Below are positions 47,715 to 55,437 of a DNA stretch of 64,000 nt, piece by piece. Position numbers and translations under genes: made by a program. The notes under the pieces are model-generated. The model did not search any database, was not told where the DNA came from, and was given only the letters and a program-made list of their open reading frames with translations. Origin of the DNA: Synechococcus sp. A18-25c. GTDB taxonomy: Bacteria; Cyanobacteriota; Cyanobacteriia; PCC-6307; Cyanobiaceae. The stretch lies in contig NZ_CP047957.1 of the NCBI RefSeq assembly GCF_014280035.1, positions 1,178,001-1,242,000 on the forward strand, read 5' to 3'. Numbering within the stretch: position 1 is the first letter of the stretch; every line of letters begins with the position of its first letter.

Positions 47715-48368
47715 ATGCTCATTCCTCTAAGGCCCGGTGAATTGCAGCGGCTGATACCGGCGGTGGCCACGGGAACTCAGTTCCAGGCCATGGTCGGTGA
47801 TCCCCGCAAAATCCTGCAGAGGCTGTTGATTTCAGGCATTGGTGGCGTGATCACGCTGTTGATCAGTCAGAGCTTGTCGTTCAACCGTTGGGGATCGGTG
47901 TGGCTCGTGGCGGGTGTAGTGCTTCTGCTCTACATCCTCTGGGGACCGATCCTTGAGGCGGGCCGCCGCAATGCCACCTTGCGGCGCTATCCCGCGGCTG
48001 CACTGTTCGAGGGAGAGGTGGTGGATGCCTACACCCGAGAGCGGGTTGAAAATCAGCGTGAGCAGGCGGACGCCAACGGCCGGTTGGAGCTCGTCGAGAA
48101 TCGGCGAACCTGGATGATTCTCGAGCTGGCGGATGAAGACGGCTACCTGGGTCGCGTCAGTTTTCCAATGGCCAAAACCCATTCCGCCATTCGAGCCGGG
48201 GTGCTGATTCGTTGTCTGGTGCTGAGCGAACGCAAGGACTTTTCCCGCATCGGTGCTCTGAGTGATGCCTGGTTACCCGAGCTGAGACTTTGGGTCGGCG
48301 AGTATCCGTTTCTTTTGCGTCCGGCCTTTGAAGATTTATGCAGGCTGCGGTTGCGTAAAAGTTCTTAA
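47715..48368 (+). CDS. Conserved cyanobacterial membrane protein of unknown function
   Basis: A 217-residue protein starting 6 bp after dapB. Two membrane segments (about 37-55 and 58-78) are followed by a soluble domain with YPAAALFEGEVVDAYTRERV and RTWMILELADEDGYLGRVSF. Proteins of this type are often labelled phosphate transporter permease in automatic annotation, which the sequence does not support. Function unknown. Confidence 0.75.
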   Translation: MLIPLRPGELQRLIPAVATGTQFQAMVGDPRKILQRLLISGIGGVITLLISQSLSFNRWGSVWLVAGVVLLLYILWGPILEAGRRNATLRRYPAAALFEGEVVDAYTRERVENQREQADANGRLELVENRRTWMILELADEDGYLGRVSFPMAKTHSAIRAGVLIRCLVLSERKDFSRIGALSDAWLPELRLWVGEYPFLLRPAFEDLCRLRLRKSS

Positions 48369-48405
48369 TAAGTAGGTTAAGCTGTGTAAAGAAGACAGGT
48401 TGAAC

Positions 48406-48657
48406 ATGTCCCAGGCTCCCTCCAATGCTCCCACCATCCGTGGTGCCAGCGTCACCACTGAAGATGGTGGCCGCCTTAATGCCTTCGCCACTGAGCCCCG
48501 CATGGAAGTCGTCGACACCGAAAGTGGCTGGGGATTCCACGACCGGGCCGAAAAGCTGAACGGTCGCATGGCCATGCTGGGCTTTATTGCGCTTCTCGCC
48601 ACAGAGTTTGCCCTCGGAGGCGAAGCTTTCACGCGTGGTCTTCTTGGTATCGGCTGA
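48406..48657 (+). CDS. hli: High-light-inducible protein (Hli/Scp family)
   Basis: An 83-residue protein from ATG 48406, with one membrane span in the chlorophyll-binding motif [20 protein letters not shown]. Hli proteins bind chlorophyll and carotenoids, quench energy and help photosystem II assembly under light stress. The N-terminal 40 residues are poorly conserved. Upstream, the minus-strand TTTACA-N4-TTAACC (48375-48390) weakly resembles an HLR1/RpaB light-response repeat, with at least two mismatches. Confidence 0.93.
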   Translation: MSQAPSNAPTIRGASVTTEDGGRLNAFATEPRMEVVDTESGWGFHDRAEKLNGRMAMLGFIALLATEFALGGEAFTRGLLGIG

Positions 48658-48662
48658 ACGAG

Positions 48663-49883
48663 TTGACTTCTGTGGTGACGATTGCTTCTCCAACGCGGGA
48701 TTCAGTGGCCACCACAGATCTTCGTCGCTTTCGAATTGTCGGAGCTGGTCCTACGGGAGCACTACTGGCTCTTGGACTAGCGCGCCAAGGTCACTCAGTT
48801 GATTTGATCGACGCACTACCCCGGCAGGCATTGCTCGATCGCAGTCGTGCATACGCCATGACGCACTCGTCTCGGCGGTTGCTTCAACGCCTCGAGCTCT
48901 GGTCCGATTTGTCCCCTGAGCTCACACCCTTCACAGCGCTACGTCTTGATGATCGAGCCACCCATCAGACCGCTTGGTTCACACTGAATGATCTGAACGA
49001 TGCCAACCGCAAGGCCGAAGCCATTGGTTGGATCCTTGATCATCGACCGTTGATGCGCCTGTTGCTGGACCATCTTGAGCAATCACCGCGGGTAGCGTTG
49101 CGCTTTGGCGTTGCCGACAACGCCCCCTTTGCATCCCCTGCCTCCGTCTCGGGGGAGTGGATGATTGCGGCTGATGGCCCCCGCTCCTCGCTGCGCGAAC
49201 GCTCGGGGGTTCTGTATTGGTCTCATCGTTATCAGCAGGGATGTCTGACTGCCAAGGTTCGTCTGCGGGGTGCTGAACCTTTCACGGCCTACGAGTTGTT
49301 CCGGCCTGAAGGTCCGATGGCCGTTCTTCCCCTCGGAGAGGATCGCTATCAGGTCGTCTGGAGTGCGCCGATCAGTCTGTGTCGCGATCGTGCCGGGTCC
49401 AACAGCATGGAACTCCTGTCGGCTCTCACGGCCATTCTCCCGGAAGAGCTCTCGGTCACAGAACTGTTGGACCGCCCAGGGGCTTTCCCTTTGGAGTTGA
49501 GCTTCGCGCCGCGACTCGATCGTCATCGTTTGCTGCTGGTGGGTGAATCGGGGCATCGTTGCCATCCGGTCGGAGGTCAGGGGTTGAACCTCTGCTGGCG
49601 TGACGTCAGTGATCTGTTGGATTTAACCCAGCAACTGCGCAATGGAGTCTTGACATCACGCGCTCTGCCCCGCCGTTACACGCGCAGGCGGAGACTGGAC
49701 CTGTTGGGTGTCCTGCTGGCAACCGATCTATTGATTCGGTTCTTCTCCAATCGTCACCTGCTGCTCTTGCCGCTCCGACGCTTGGCACTCGTCGCGCTTG
49801 CCCAGCTGGGTTGGCTCCGTCGTCTCAGTCTTTCCGCAATGACCGATGGTCCGGGCACACTGCTGAGATCACTGCCAGAGTGA
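48663..49883 (+). CDS. UbiH/Coq6-type FAD-dependent monooxygenase
   Basis: About 400 residues. FAD fold FRIVGAGPTGALLALGLARQG at about 22-42 is preceded by a variable N-terminus; start at TTG 48663, or GTG codons at 48672 or 48675. DG motif AADGPRSSLRERSG; GD motif LLVGESGHRCHPVGGQGLN, with a conserved-looking end. In cyanobacteria related proteins hydroxylate quinone rings or other aromatics, but the substrate is not certain. Follows hli by 5 bp. Confidence 0.85.
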   Translation: MTSVVTIASPTRDSVATTDLRRFRIVGAGPTGALLALGLARQGHSVDLIDALPRQALLDRSRAYAMTHSSRRLLQRLELWSDLSPELTPFTALRLDDRATHQTAWFTLNDLNDANRKAEAIGWILDHRPLMRLLLDHLEQSPRVALRFGVADNAPFASPASVSGEWMIAADGPRSSLRERSGVLYWSHRYQQGCLTAKVRLRGAEPFTAYELFRPEGPMAVLPLGEDRYQVVWSAPISLCRDRAGSNSMELLSALTAILPEELSVTELLDRPGAFPLELSFAPRLDRHRLLLVGESGHRCHPVGGQGLNLCWRDVSDLLDLTQQLRNGVLTSRALPRRYTRRRRLDLLGVLLATDLLIRFFSNRHLLLLPLRRLALVALAQLGWLRRLSLSAMTDGPGTLLRSLPE

Positions 49884-49902
49884 GCCCAATACACTCTTCG
49901 TC

Positions 49903-50118
49903 ATGGTCATCAGCAGTGATCCTCAACCGGCAGTGTCCAGGGCGCTGATTGACTTTCTCCACCAAAAACTCGGGTTGAGTGACAACGCCATCAATCTGGG
50001 ACTCCGTCAGGCTGAGCTCGAACAGGCGCCGTTGCCTGTGGTGCTTTGGAGTTTCGGTTTGCTGAACCTGACGCAATATCAAGACGTTCTCGACTGGCAG
50101 CTGCAACAACAGTCCTGA
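49903..50118 (+). CDS. DUF2949 family protein
   Basis: A 71-residue protein with LIDFLHQKLGLSDNAINLGLRQ and PLPVVLWSFGLLNLTQYQDVLDW, the hallmark of DUF2949, a small helical cyanobacterial family of unknown function. It starts 19 bp after the monooxygenase and is convergent with apt. Confidence 0.88.
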   Translation: MVISSDPQPAVSRALIDFLHQKLGLSDNAINLGLRQAELEQAPLPVVLWSFGLLNLTQYQDVLDWQLQQQS

Positions 50119-50145
50119 AGGTCTCTGTGCGCTCTCCAGCGTGGA

Positions 50146-50700
50146 TCAGCCATAGGTGATCAAGGAGTCGATCGCCACGCCTTCAGGCAGACGCTGACGA
50201 CCCTCAAGATCAGCCAGTTCCACCACGAACGCGCAGCCGAGCAGTTGTCCTCCAGCACGTTCAATCAGCTGAACGCTGGCTGCCGCCGTGCCTCCGGTGG
50301 CGAGAAGGTCGTCCACCAACAAAACGCTGGAACCGTCGGCAAGAGCGTCGGCATGAATTTCCAGCCGATCGGTGCCGTATTCAAGTGAATAGTCGATGCC
50401 AACTACCTCACCTGGCAGCTTTCCGGGCTTCCGAATGGGGACGAAGCCGAGGTTTCGTCGGGTCGCAATCGCAGTCCCCACGATGAATCCTCGCGATTCA
50501 ATGCCCACGATCAAATCCGGTTGGAGGCGCTCACAGATGTCGTCAAACTGACGCATGACCTCAGCCCAGCCTTCAGGAGCGCGCAGCAGAGGCGTGATGT
50601 CGCGAAACAGGATTCCTGGCTTCGGAAAGTCGGGGACATCACGAATGAACTGACGAAGATCCACAGGGTGGTGACGCGAAGGCCTCAACCCTGCCATCAT
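50146..50700 (-). CDS. apt: Adenine phosphoribosyltransferase
   Basis: The core [22 protein letters not shown] and the PRPP motif [16 protein letters not shown] are clear. It salvages adenine to AMP. Family length is about 170-180; starting at GTG 50664 gives 172 residues, while ATG 50697 or 50700 adds a short extension. I list 50700. It is divergent from the DUF3038 gene with only 7 bp between the outermost starts. Confidence 0.93.
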   Translation of the reverse strand: MMAGLRPSRHHPVDLRQFIRDVPDFPKPGILFRDITPLLRAPEGWAEVMRQFDDICERLQPDLIVGIESRGFIVGTAIATRRNLGFVPIRKPGKLPGEVVGIDYSLEYGTDRLEIHADALADGSSVLLVDDLLATGGTAAASVQLIERAGGQLLGCAFVVELADLEGRQRLPEGVAIDSLITYG

Positions 50701-50707
50701 CGCAGCC

Positions 50708-51265
50708 ATGACTGAAGTCACTGCTCAGGCGGCTCCTGATCCGTCCTTGCCAGATGCCGTCCTTGGCCGTCGTGCGCTCGAGCGCCTAGATCTGCTGTTG
50801 CTCACCGTTGAGTCTCTCGATCTCAATGGTGGTGAGGCCATGCTGTGGGCCACGCGCCAACTGGGCTTCGAGTCGATCTTTCCCAATCGCGTCGAGCTCT
50901 GGAAACGTCGCTGCCACAATCCCCTGCGACGTTCCACCCGTCGGGGGCAGCTCAGTGCTGTGGAAACCGAGGCTTTGATCAGAATTCTCTGCGTCATGGC
51001 TGACAGGCTCTATCCGATGCTTCATCAGCTCTTGTCGAGTCGTGAACCGGAACACCTCACCCGCGAACGCTGGGCGCTGGTTGATCAGCGTCTTCGCGAT
51101 TTGATCGAAGAACGCATGAACCCACGCCGCGGGGCGATTCAACGGTTGCTGGGCGTTGAACCTGGAGCTGCCCTCCAGCGCCAACTGGTTCTCACTCTGG
51201 CTCTGGCGTCTGGTCCCGGAGGCGTCGATCGTCTACGCGCCAGCCTTCTTGACCCCACCCCCTGA
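50708..51265 (+). CDS. DUF3038 family protein
   Basis: A 185-residue protein. [26 protein letters not shown] and the Arg-rich [16 protein letters not shown] match DUF3038. It is soluble and helical; function unknown. It lies 13 bp before the DUF4335 gene. The two occur together in many cyanobacteria, so a shared complex or pathway is a fair guess. Confidence 0.88.
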   Translation: MTEVTAQAAPDPSLPDAVLGRRALERLDLLLLTVESLDLNGGEAMLWATRQLGFESIFPNRVELWKRRCHNPLRRSTRRGQLSAVETEALIRILCVMADRLYPMLHQLLSSREPEHLTRERWALVDQRLRDLIEERMNPRRGAIQRLLGVEPGAALQRQLVLTLALASGPGGVDRLRASLLDPTP

Positions 51266-51278
51266 ACGTTGAACGGCG

Positions 51279-51914
51279 ATGTTGAAACAGTCTTACCGCT
51301 ATGACCAAACCTCAACCCGTTTGGAGGTGGAGGGACTCCCTGACCTCTCAGCCGGTCACGGTGATCAGGCCATCGGCATCCTGTCGTCCTGGCGGTTGAT
51401 GATTGTCGGCGGCACAGAAGTCGAAGGCCGACGTGAACATCTGGAATCGCTCATGCGCGTGGTGATTCCCTACGTGCGATTGCGGCTCTCCAACGTGGTC
51501 CGTTCCGTGGGAGAGGAGGGGGATCCCGTCAGAATCGTGGCAGAGGGGGTTCAGCATCGACTGGATCTGACGAGCGGTCAGGCCGATGTTCCACCTTTAT
51601 CGATTCGCCTAGACGACGCGGAGCTTGCTGATCTTGTGCGCTGTCTGGATGCCCTGCGGATGGACACCCGTGTTCGCCTCGACTGGCCGTCCATCCAGCA
51701 TGAACCGCTGCATCGTCGCGATCTTGTCGAACGCATCCCCCTGACGAAACGGCTGGCAACTCCTTTGCTGGGAGGAGCGACGTTTGCTGTTCTTGGTCTT
51801 GTCGCCATGCTGCTTCCAGTGCCGCAGCTTGAACCTGGTCCTCAGGAGATCACTGAACCCTTGAGCACGGAGGCTCCGATCAGCGATCCTTCACAAGAGG
51901 ACGAGAAGCGTTGA
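51279..51914 (+). CDS. DUF4335 family protein
   Basis: A 211-residue protein with the family start KQSYRYDQTSTRLEVEGLPD and LSSWRLMIVGGTEVEGRREH, then one membrane segment (about 165-182) and an acidic tail. It therefore probably faces the cytoplasm with a C-terminal anchor. Follows DUF3038; function unknown. Confidence 0.88.
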   Translation: MLKQSYRYDQTSTRLEVEGLPDLSAGHGDQAIGILSSWRLMIVGGTEVEGRREHLESLMRVVIPYVRLRLSNVVRSVGEEGDPVRIVAEGVQHRLDLTSGQADVPPLSIRLDDAELADLVRCLDALRMDTRVRLDWPSIQHEPLHRRDLVERIPLTKRLATPLLGGATFAVLGLVAMLLPVPQLEPGPQEITEPLSTEAPISDPSQEDEKR

Positions 51915-52035
51915 CCTGACGAAGGGCCTCACCAGAATGTGACGATGCGTTCAGGCCACTGATGCGTCCTCGCGGTGATTGTCGAACTGAGGCATCCAGT
52001 CAACCGTGGTTGCCGGTTGCTGTTCGGCAATGTCC

Positions 52036-52446
52036 ATGAGGTCTCCGAACCTTCGTCCTCTGCGACCAATGTCGAAGACCCGTCGTGTGTTCACGGACCG
52101 TCAGCCTCGCCGTCAGCCATCGATTGGCAGGCAGTTTGTCGAGGGTGTGTTGTTGTTGGCCCTCGGCTCCGCAGCTCTGGCATTCCTGAGCTGGTTGCCG
52201 CAAAAGGATGAAGGCTTGCTGGTGGTCAGCGAAGCCATCGCTGACCTCATCGGCGGCATCAGTCAGCTCCTTGAAGGGCTGCTGGGACTGGCGGCAGTGA
52301 TTGTTGTCGCGCTCTTGTTGGTTGGCGCTCTGTTGGCGTTGATTTCAGGCCTCATTCGCTTGTTTCGCTCGCTCAAGCGCACCTTCAGCCCGCGAGCTCC
52401 CAAGTCGGTTGCTTCCATGCCTCGCCGTCGTCGCAATCGTCGCTAA
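52036..52446 (+). CDS. Small membrane protein of unknown function
   Basis: About 136 residues from ATG 52036 (start uncertain: ATG 52030 and 52069 are also in frame). Basic N-terminus, two hydrophobic segments (about 35-55 and 85-108) and a very basic C-terminal tail (PRRRRNRR). The last 4 bp overlap the stop of the convergent EF-hand gene. No family recognised. Confidence 0.6.
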   Translation: MRSPNLRPLRPMSKTRRVFTDRQPRRQPSIGRQFVEGVLLLALGSAALAFLSWLPQKDEGLLVVSEAIADLIGGISQLLEGLLGLAAVIVVALLLVGALLALISGLIRLFRSLKRTFSPRAPKSVASMPRRRRNRR

Positions 52447-52913
52447 GGCGTCATGCGTGGCGCCAGAGAACGCTGGACAGTCCAGAGCTCTGTCAGCGTG
52501 AGTCCCCCATCGCCATCGAGATCGAAGCTTGTGAAATTCCTGCTCAGCCAGGGCAGAGCCTGACATTCATAGCGATCGATGCGTCCATCACCATTGCGGT
52601 CAGCCTGGTGAAAACGTTGTTGCAAGCGTGCACCGCTCGGATGGGTGCTTCTGGCTTTGAGGTCGTCCAGCAGAAGAAATCCGCGTGAATCGCGACGCTG
52701 CAGCCGTCGTTCGAGGTACGGCTGGCCCTGAACCTCATCGGACTCCAGTCGTCCATCCCCGTTGACGTCGAGCCGTACGAACATCGCTTCCATCCGTTGC
52801 CCGTAGATCTCCACCGGCCGAGGATCTGCCAAAACAGCCACAGATGACATCAGGCCCCCGATTCCGATCAGCCCAATGGCGCTCCAGCAAGATCGGTTCA
52901 AGGGCTTCAGCAT
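52443..52913 (-). CDS. Exported EF-hand calcium-binding protein
   Basis: A 156-residue protein with a signal peptide (cleavage likely after VLA). Three EF-hand loops are seen: DVNGDGRLESDE, DRNGDGRIDRYE and DLDGDGGLTLTE, which all have the usual Asp/Asn/Gly and terminal Glu ligands. It probably binds calcium in the periplasm. Its partner is unknown. Confidence 0.85.
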   Translation of the reverse strand: MLKPLNRSCWSAIGLIGIGGLMSSVAVLADPRPVEIYGQRMEAMFVRLDVNGDGRLESDEVQGQPYLERRLQRRDSRGFLLLDDLKARSTHPSGARLQQRFHQADRNGDGRIDRYECQALPWLSRNFTSFDLDGDGGLTLTELWTVQRSLAPRMTP

Positions 52914-52922
52914 CCCTTGAGC

Positions 52923-53102
52923 TTATGGACGCTGGGCGTGAAGGACATGTCTGAGTCGTGACAGTCCTCCGATCAGCTGTGACAGGGTCCTTTCCTGCGA
53001 GACATCGAGTGGCGAGATCCATACCATCGAATCAGCATCAAGATGGATCGAAAGCCATGGCTGTGAACCCGACGAACTGGGTGCTCGAATGATGACCTCC
53101 AC
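52923..53102 (-). CDS. Small unknown protein overlapping the ompR start
   Basis: A GTG at 53102 gives 59 residues: VEVIIRAPSSSGSQPWLSIH, then DADSMVWISPLDVSQE and a helical end. A longer frame exists but runs far into the ompR gene. It would overlap the first 14 bp of the divergent ompR and is separated by 9 bp from the EF-hand gene on the same strand. Composition looks coding, but no family is recognised. Confidence 0.45.
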   Translation of the reverse strand: MEVIIRAPSSSGSQPWLSIHLDADSMVWISPLDVSQERTLSQLIGGLSRLRHVLHAQRP

Positions 53103-53856
53103 CGCCAATTCTTCAGCTAAGCCCGCGGCGAAGAAACCCTCGATGATCTGGGTCGTGGACGATGATCCCGATCTGCGCCAGATGGTTGGCACGTACTTAA
53201 TCGATCAGGGTTATGACGTTCGCAGTCTCAGTGATGTGAAGCAGCTTGAGGCACGCCTTGAATTTCAGCGTCCAGATCTGATTGTGCTCGACCTGATGAT
53301 GCCCGGAGATGACGGTCTCACCGCGCTGCGTCGTCTGCGGGATGCTGGCGATGATCTTCCTGTCGTGATGCTCACGGCGCGTGGTGATGGAGTGGATCGC
53401 ATCATTGGACTGGAACAGGGCGCAGATGACTACCTGGCCAAGCCGTTCCTACCCCGTGAGCTGTCGGCCCGCATCGAGGCGGTGCTGAGGCGTCGCAGTG
53501 CGCTTCCCGCCGGGACGCCGTTGGCTGAGGGTGGTGATGTGGTGTTCGGTGAAAATGTGCTGGACCTTGCCGCACGGACGCTGATGCGCGAAGGACAGCC
53601 TGTGGTGATCACCAGTGGTGAATTCAGCTTGTTGGCCGCTTTTGTTCAGCATCCCCATCGTCCGCTGTCTCGCGAACGGCTGATTGAGCTAGCTAGGGGT
53701 CCCGGTTGCGACACCGATAGCCGCAGCATGGACGTGCAGGTCTCCAGGGTGCGCAAGTTGGTGGAACCTGACCCGACCAGGCCGCGCTATCTGCAGACCG
53801 TCTGGGGATACGGTTATGTGTTTGTTCCGGATGGCGAGCCTCGTACGAGGCATTGA
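53089..53856 (+). CDS. OmpR-like response regulator
   Basis: A 255-residue regulator. The receiver has VVDDDPDLRQ and VLDLMMPGDDGL (phosphorylated Asp) and the KPFLPREL lysine; the winged helix ends YLQTVWGYGYVFVPD. The similarity is to E. coli OmpR (SRSMDVQVSRVRKLVEPD) rather than to RpaB or RpaA. An EnvZ-like kinase is encoded downstream, but the two are separated by an MFS gene on the other strand. Signal and targets unknown. Confidence 0.9.
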   Translation: MMTSTANSSAKPAAKKPSMIWVVDDDPDLRQMVGTYLIDQGYDVRSLSDVKQLEARLEFQRPDLIVLDLMMPGDDGLTALRRLRDAGDDLPVVMLTARGDGVDRIIGLEQGADDYLAKPFLPRELSARIEAVLRRRSALPAGTPLAEGGDVVFGENVLDLAARTLMREGQPVVITSGEFSLLAAFVQHPHRPLSRERLIELARGPGCDTDSRSMDVQVSRVRKLVEPDPTRPRYLQTVWGYGYVFVPDGEPRTRH

Positions 53857-53967
53857 TCCACCAGGTTCAATCAGCGTGACGCGTCAGCATCATTGCGTTG
53901 CTTTGATCGTTGTCCGTGAATTGCGAACACAAAAAACGATTTCGATGATATCAACATCCAGGTTTGT

Positions 53968-54005
53968 CAACACATCAAGCGCAATGAGTTGCGCTTGATG
54001 TGTTG
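53968..54005. repeat. Perfect 17-bp inverted repeat with four-base loop
   Basis: Arms at 53968-53984 and 53989-54005 are exact reverse complements (the inner bases are AAGCGCAA and TTGCGCTT), with loop TGAG. It lies between the convergent ompR and MFS genes. It has no T run on either side, so it is not a classic terminator, though so strong a hairpin would stop or protect transcripts. It also fits a REP-like, MITE-end or integration-site relic. Confidence 0.85.
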
Positions 54006-54033
54006 CCTTGAGATCCCTCCCGATGATCATCAC

Positions 54034-55110
54034 TTAGGTCTGATTAGAGGGCACTGGACGTTGCCACCGCCAGGACGCTAAACCCAAGCCTGCAAAGGCA
54101 ATAGCAAGGAGGCCCAACGCTTCTCGAATGCCAAACAATTCACCTGTCACTCCCATCGCTAAGCCTCCAAAAACACCGGCGATCGTGTTTGAGCGACCGA
54201 TGATGTCGAAGCGTCGTGCAGGATTTCCGTAGGGCTGAAGATGATCAACAAGTTCAAGCTGAATTCTCGCAATCGAAGCACCTAACGGCATGAAGAGAAC
54301 AACGTCAAGCCATATCGGAGTGTTTGGATGTGCCGCCAGAAAAATCAAGATCGCGCACAAACCGTAGTAAGAGTCAGTCTTCATTTTTAGAAGAAGACGC
54401 TTCTGAAATACGCGACCGAGCATGAACGAACCGATGATCCAGGAGAGATCAACTGAATCTCCTCCTTTAATTTGGAGGACCCACAAGGGCAGCAGAGAAA
54501 AGAGAGCGCCGTCCGCCCAACCGTTCAATAGGCTCCATCGTTCCAACGGTGGAACGCCCTTTTTGATCTCTGTTTGATTGGGTGATGCTTGTGACTGCTT
54601 TTTGTTCTCTCGATCGGCAAGCCAGGCAACGGGAAGCATCAGCAACAGTGTCGGTGGTAAGAGTTTGAAAGCTGGGTAAATAATCCCTCCCAGGAATGTT
54701 CCAGTAACCCCTCCTATATCCTTGCCTTGAAGAACTTGTTGATTTGTGATTCCTTCGCTTGTTTGTGTAAATCCTATGATTACTGCGTCACTCTTGGTGA
54801 TTCCTAGTGATGCGAGCTGAGCACTGAAAAAGGTCAAGAAAATCAAGGCTGCTTTATTGCCGAAGTCGAAATACATACCAATGACAACAACTTCAAATAG
54901 GATTGCTGCTATTGTAAAAAAGAACAGGCCTCGGCGGCTTCGCTGAAGCGGTAATATTGCAGAAATACTCCGAGGTAAGATTAACAGGCTATTGATCATT
55001 GGGGAGGGGCTGAGTTCTGCTAGAACCCATGCCGTACTCAAATTAAAAATACTCATCGATGCCCTCCAGCTGCTAAGACAGAGCATTGTCTGAAGGACCT
55101 TCGCTGTCAT
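54034..55110 (-). CDS. MFS-like transporter in an AT-rich insertion
   Basis: A 358-residue membrane protein with about ten to eleven hydrophobic segments and a charged central loop (WLADRENKKQSQASPNQTEIKK), as in the major facilitator family. It is shorter than the usual 400 residues, perhaps through loss of an N-terminal segment or a wrong start. Codons and bases are clearly more AT-rich than in the flanking genes. It splits the ompR and kinase genes on the opposite strand, so it was probably acquired. The substrate is unknown. Confidence 0.7.
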   Translation of the reverse strand: MTAKVLQTMLCLSSWRASMSIFNLSTAWVLAELSPSPMINSLLILPRSISAILPLQRSRRGLFFFTIAAILFEVVVIGMYFDFGNKAALIFLTFFSAQLASLGITKSDAVIIGFTQTSEGITNQQVLQGKDIGGVTGTFLGGIIYPAFKLLPPTLLLMLPVAWLADRENKKQSQASPNQTEIKKGVPPLERWSLLNGWADGALFSLLPLWVLQIKGGDSVDLSWIIGSFMLGRVFQKRLLLKMKTDSYYGLCAILIFLAAHPNTPIWLDVVLFMPLGASIARIQLELVDHLQPYGNPARRFDIIGRSNTIAGVFGGLAMGVTGELFGIREALGLLAIAFAGLGLASWRWQRPVPSNQT

Positions 55111-55437
55111 GAGTTAATTGCTAGGTATGGATGAATTCAATTCTCTGCAGATTCAAGGAGATGAATTTGGCTATCATTGTAGTGGCACGATCCATCGTTG
55201 TCTCAGAGTCGGATTGCCCGTTGAAGTTGAGATGTTAAGGATGTCGTGGATCTTGTGCCTCAAATTGAGGGTTCTCCTCTCAGATGGTCGTTGACTTCAA
55301 CCCGCCTAACAGTGATCACTTTCCGAACAATTTCGCTGGTTTCCCACACCGTGCACAAAGCGGGACTACAGATCGAGAGTGTTGTCGTTTTTGATCGGTC
55401 AATCCGATCGCTCTGATTCCCGCAGGACTGTCACCCG
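55111..55437. other. 327-bp AT-rich spacer between MFS gene and kinase
   Basis: No secure gene. A 55-codon frame on the plus strand (from ATG 55127, MDEFNSLQIQGDEFGY) and an overlapping one from 55131 may be gene scraps; neither has a recognised family. Near the right end GATCGG-N5-CCGATC (55393-55409) is a short inverted repeat 28 bp before the kinase start, a possible regulator site. The left part probably holds the MFS promoter. Confidence 0.4.

Noticed and set aside
53968-54005. CRISPR repeat or array
   Set aside because: Only one hairpin unit with no second repeat or spacer nearby.
55127-55294. 55-codon frame in the spacer before the kinase gene
   Set aside because: No family features and an overlapping alternative frame; likely chance or a gene scrap, so not listed as a CDS.
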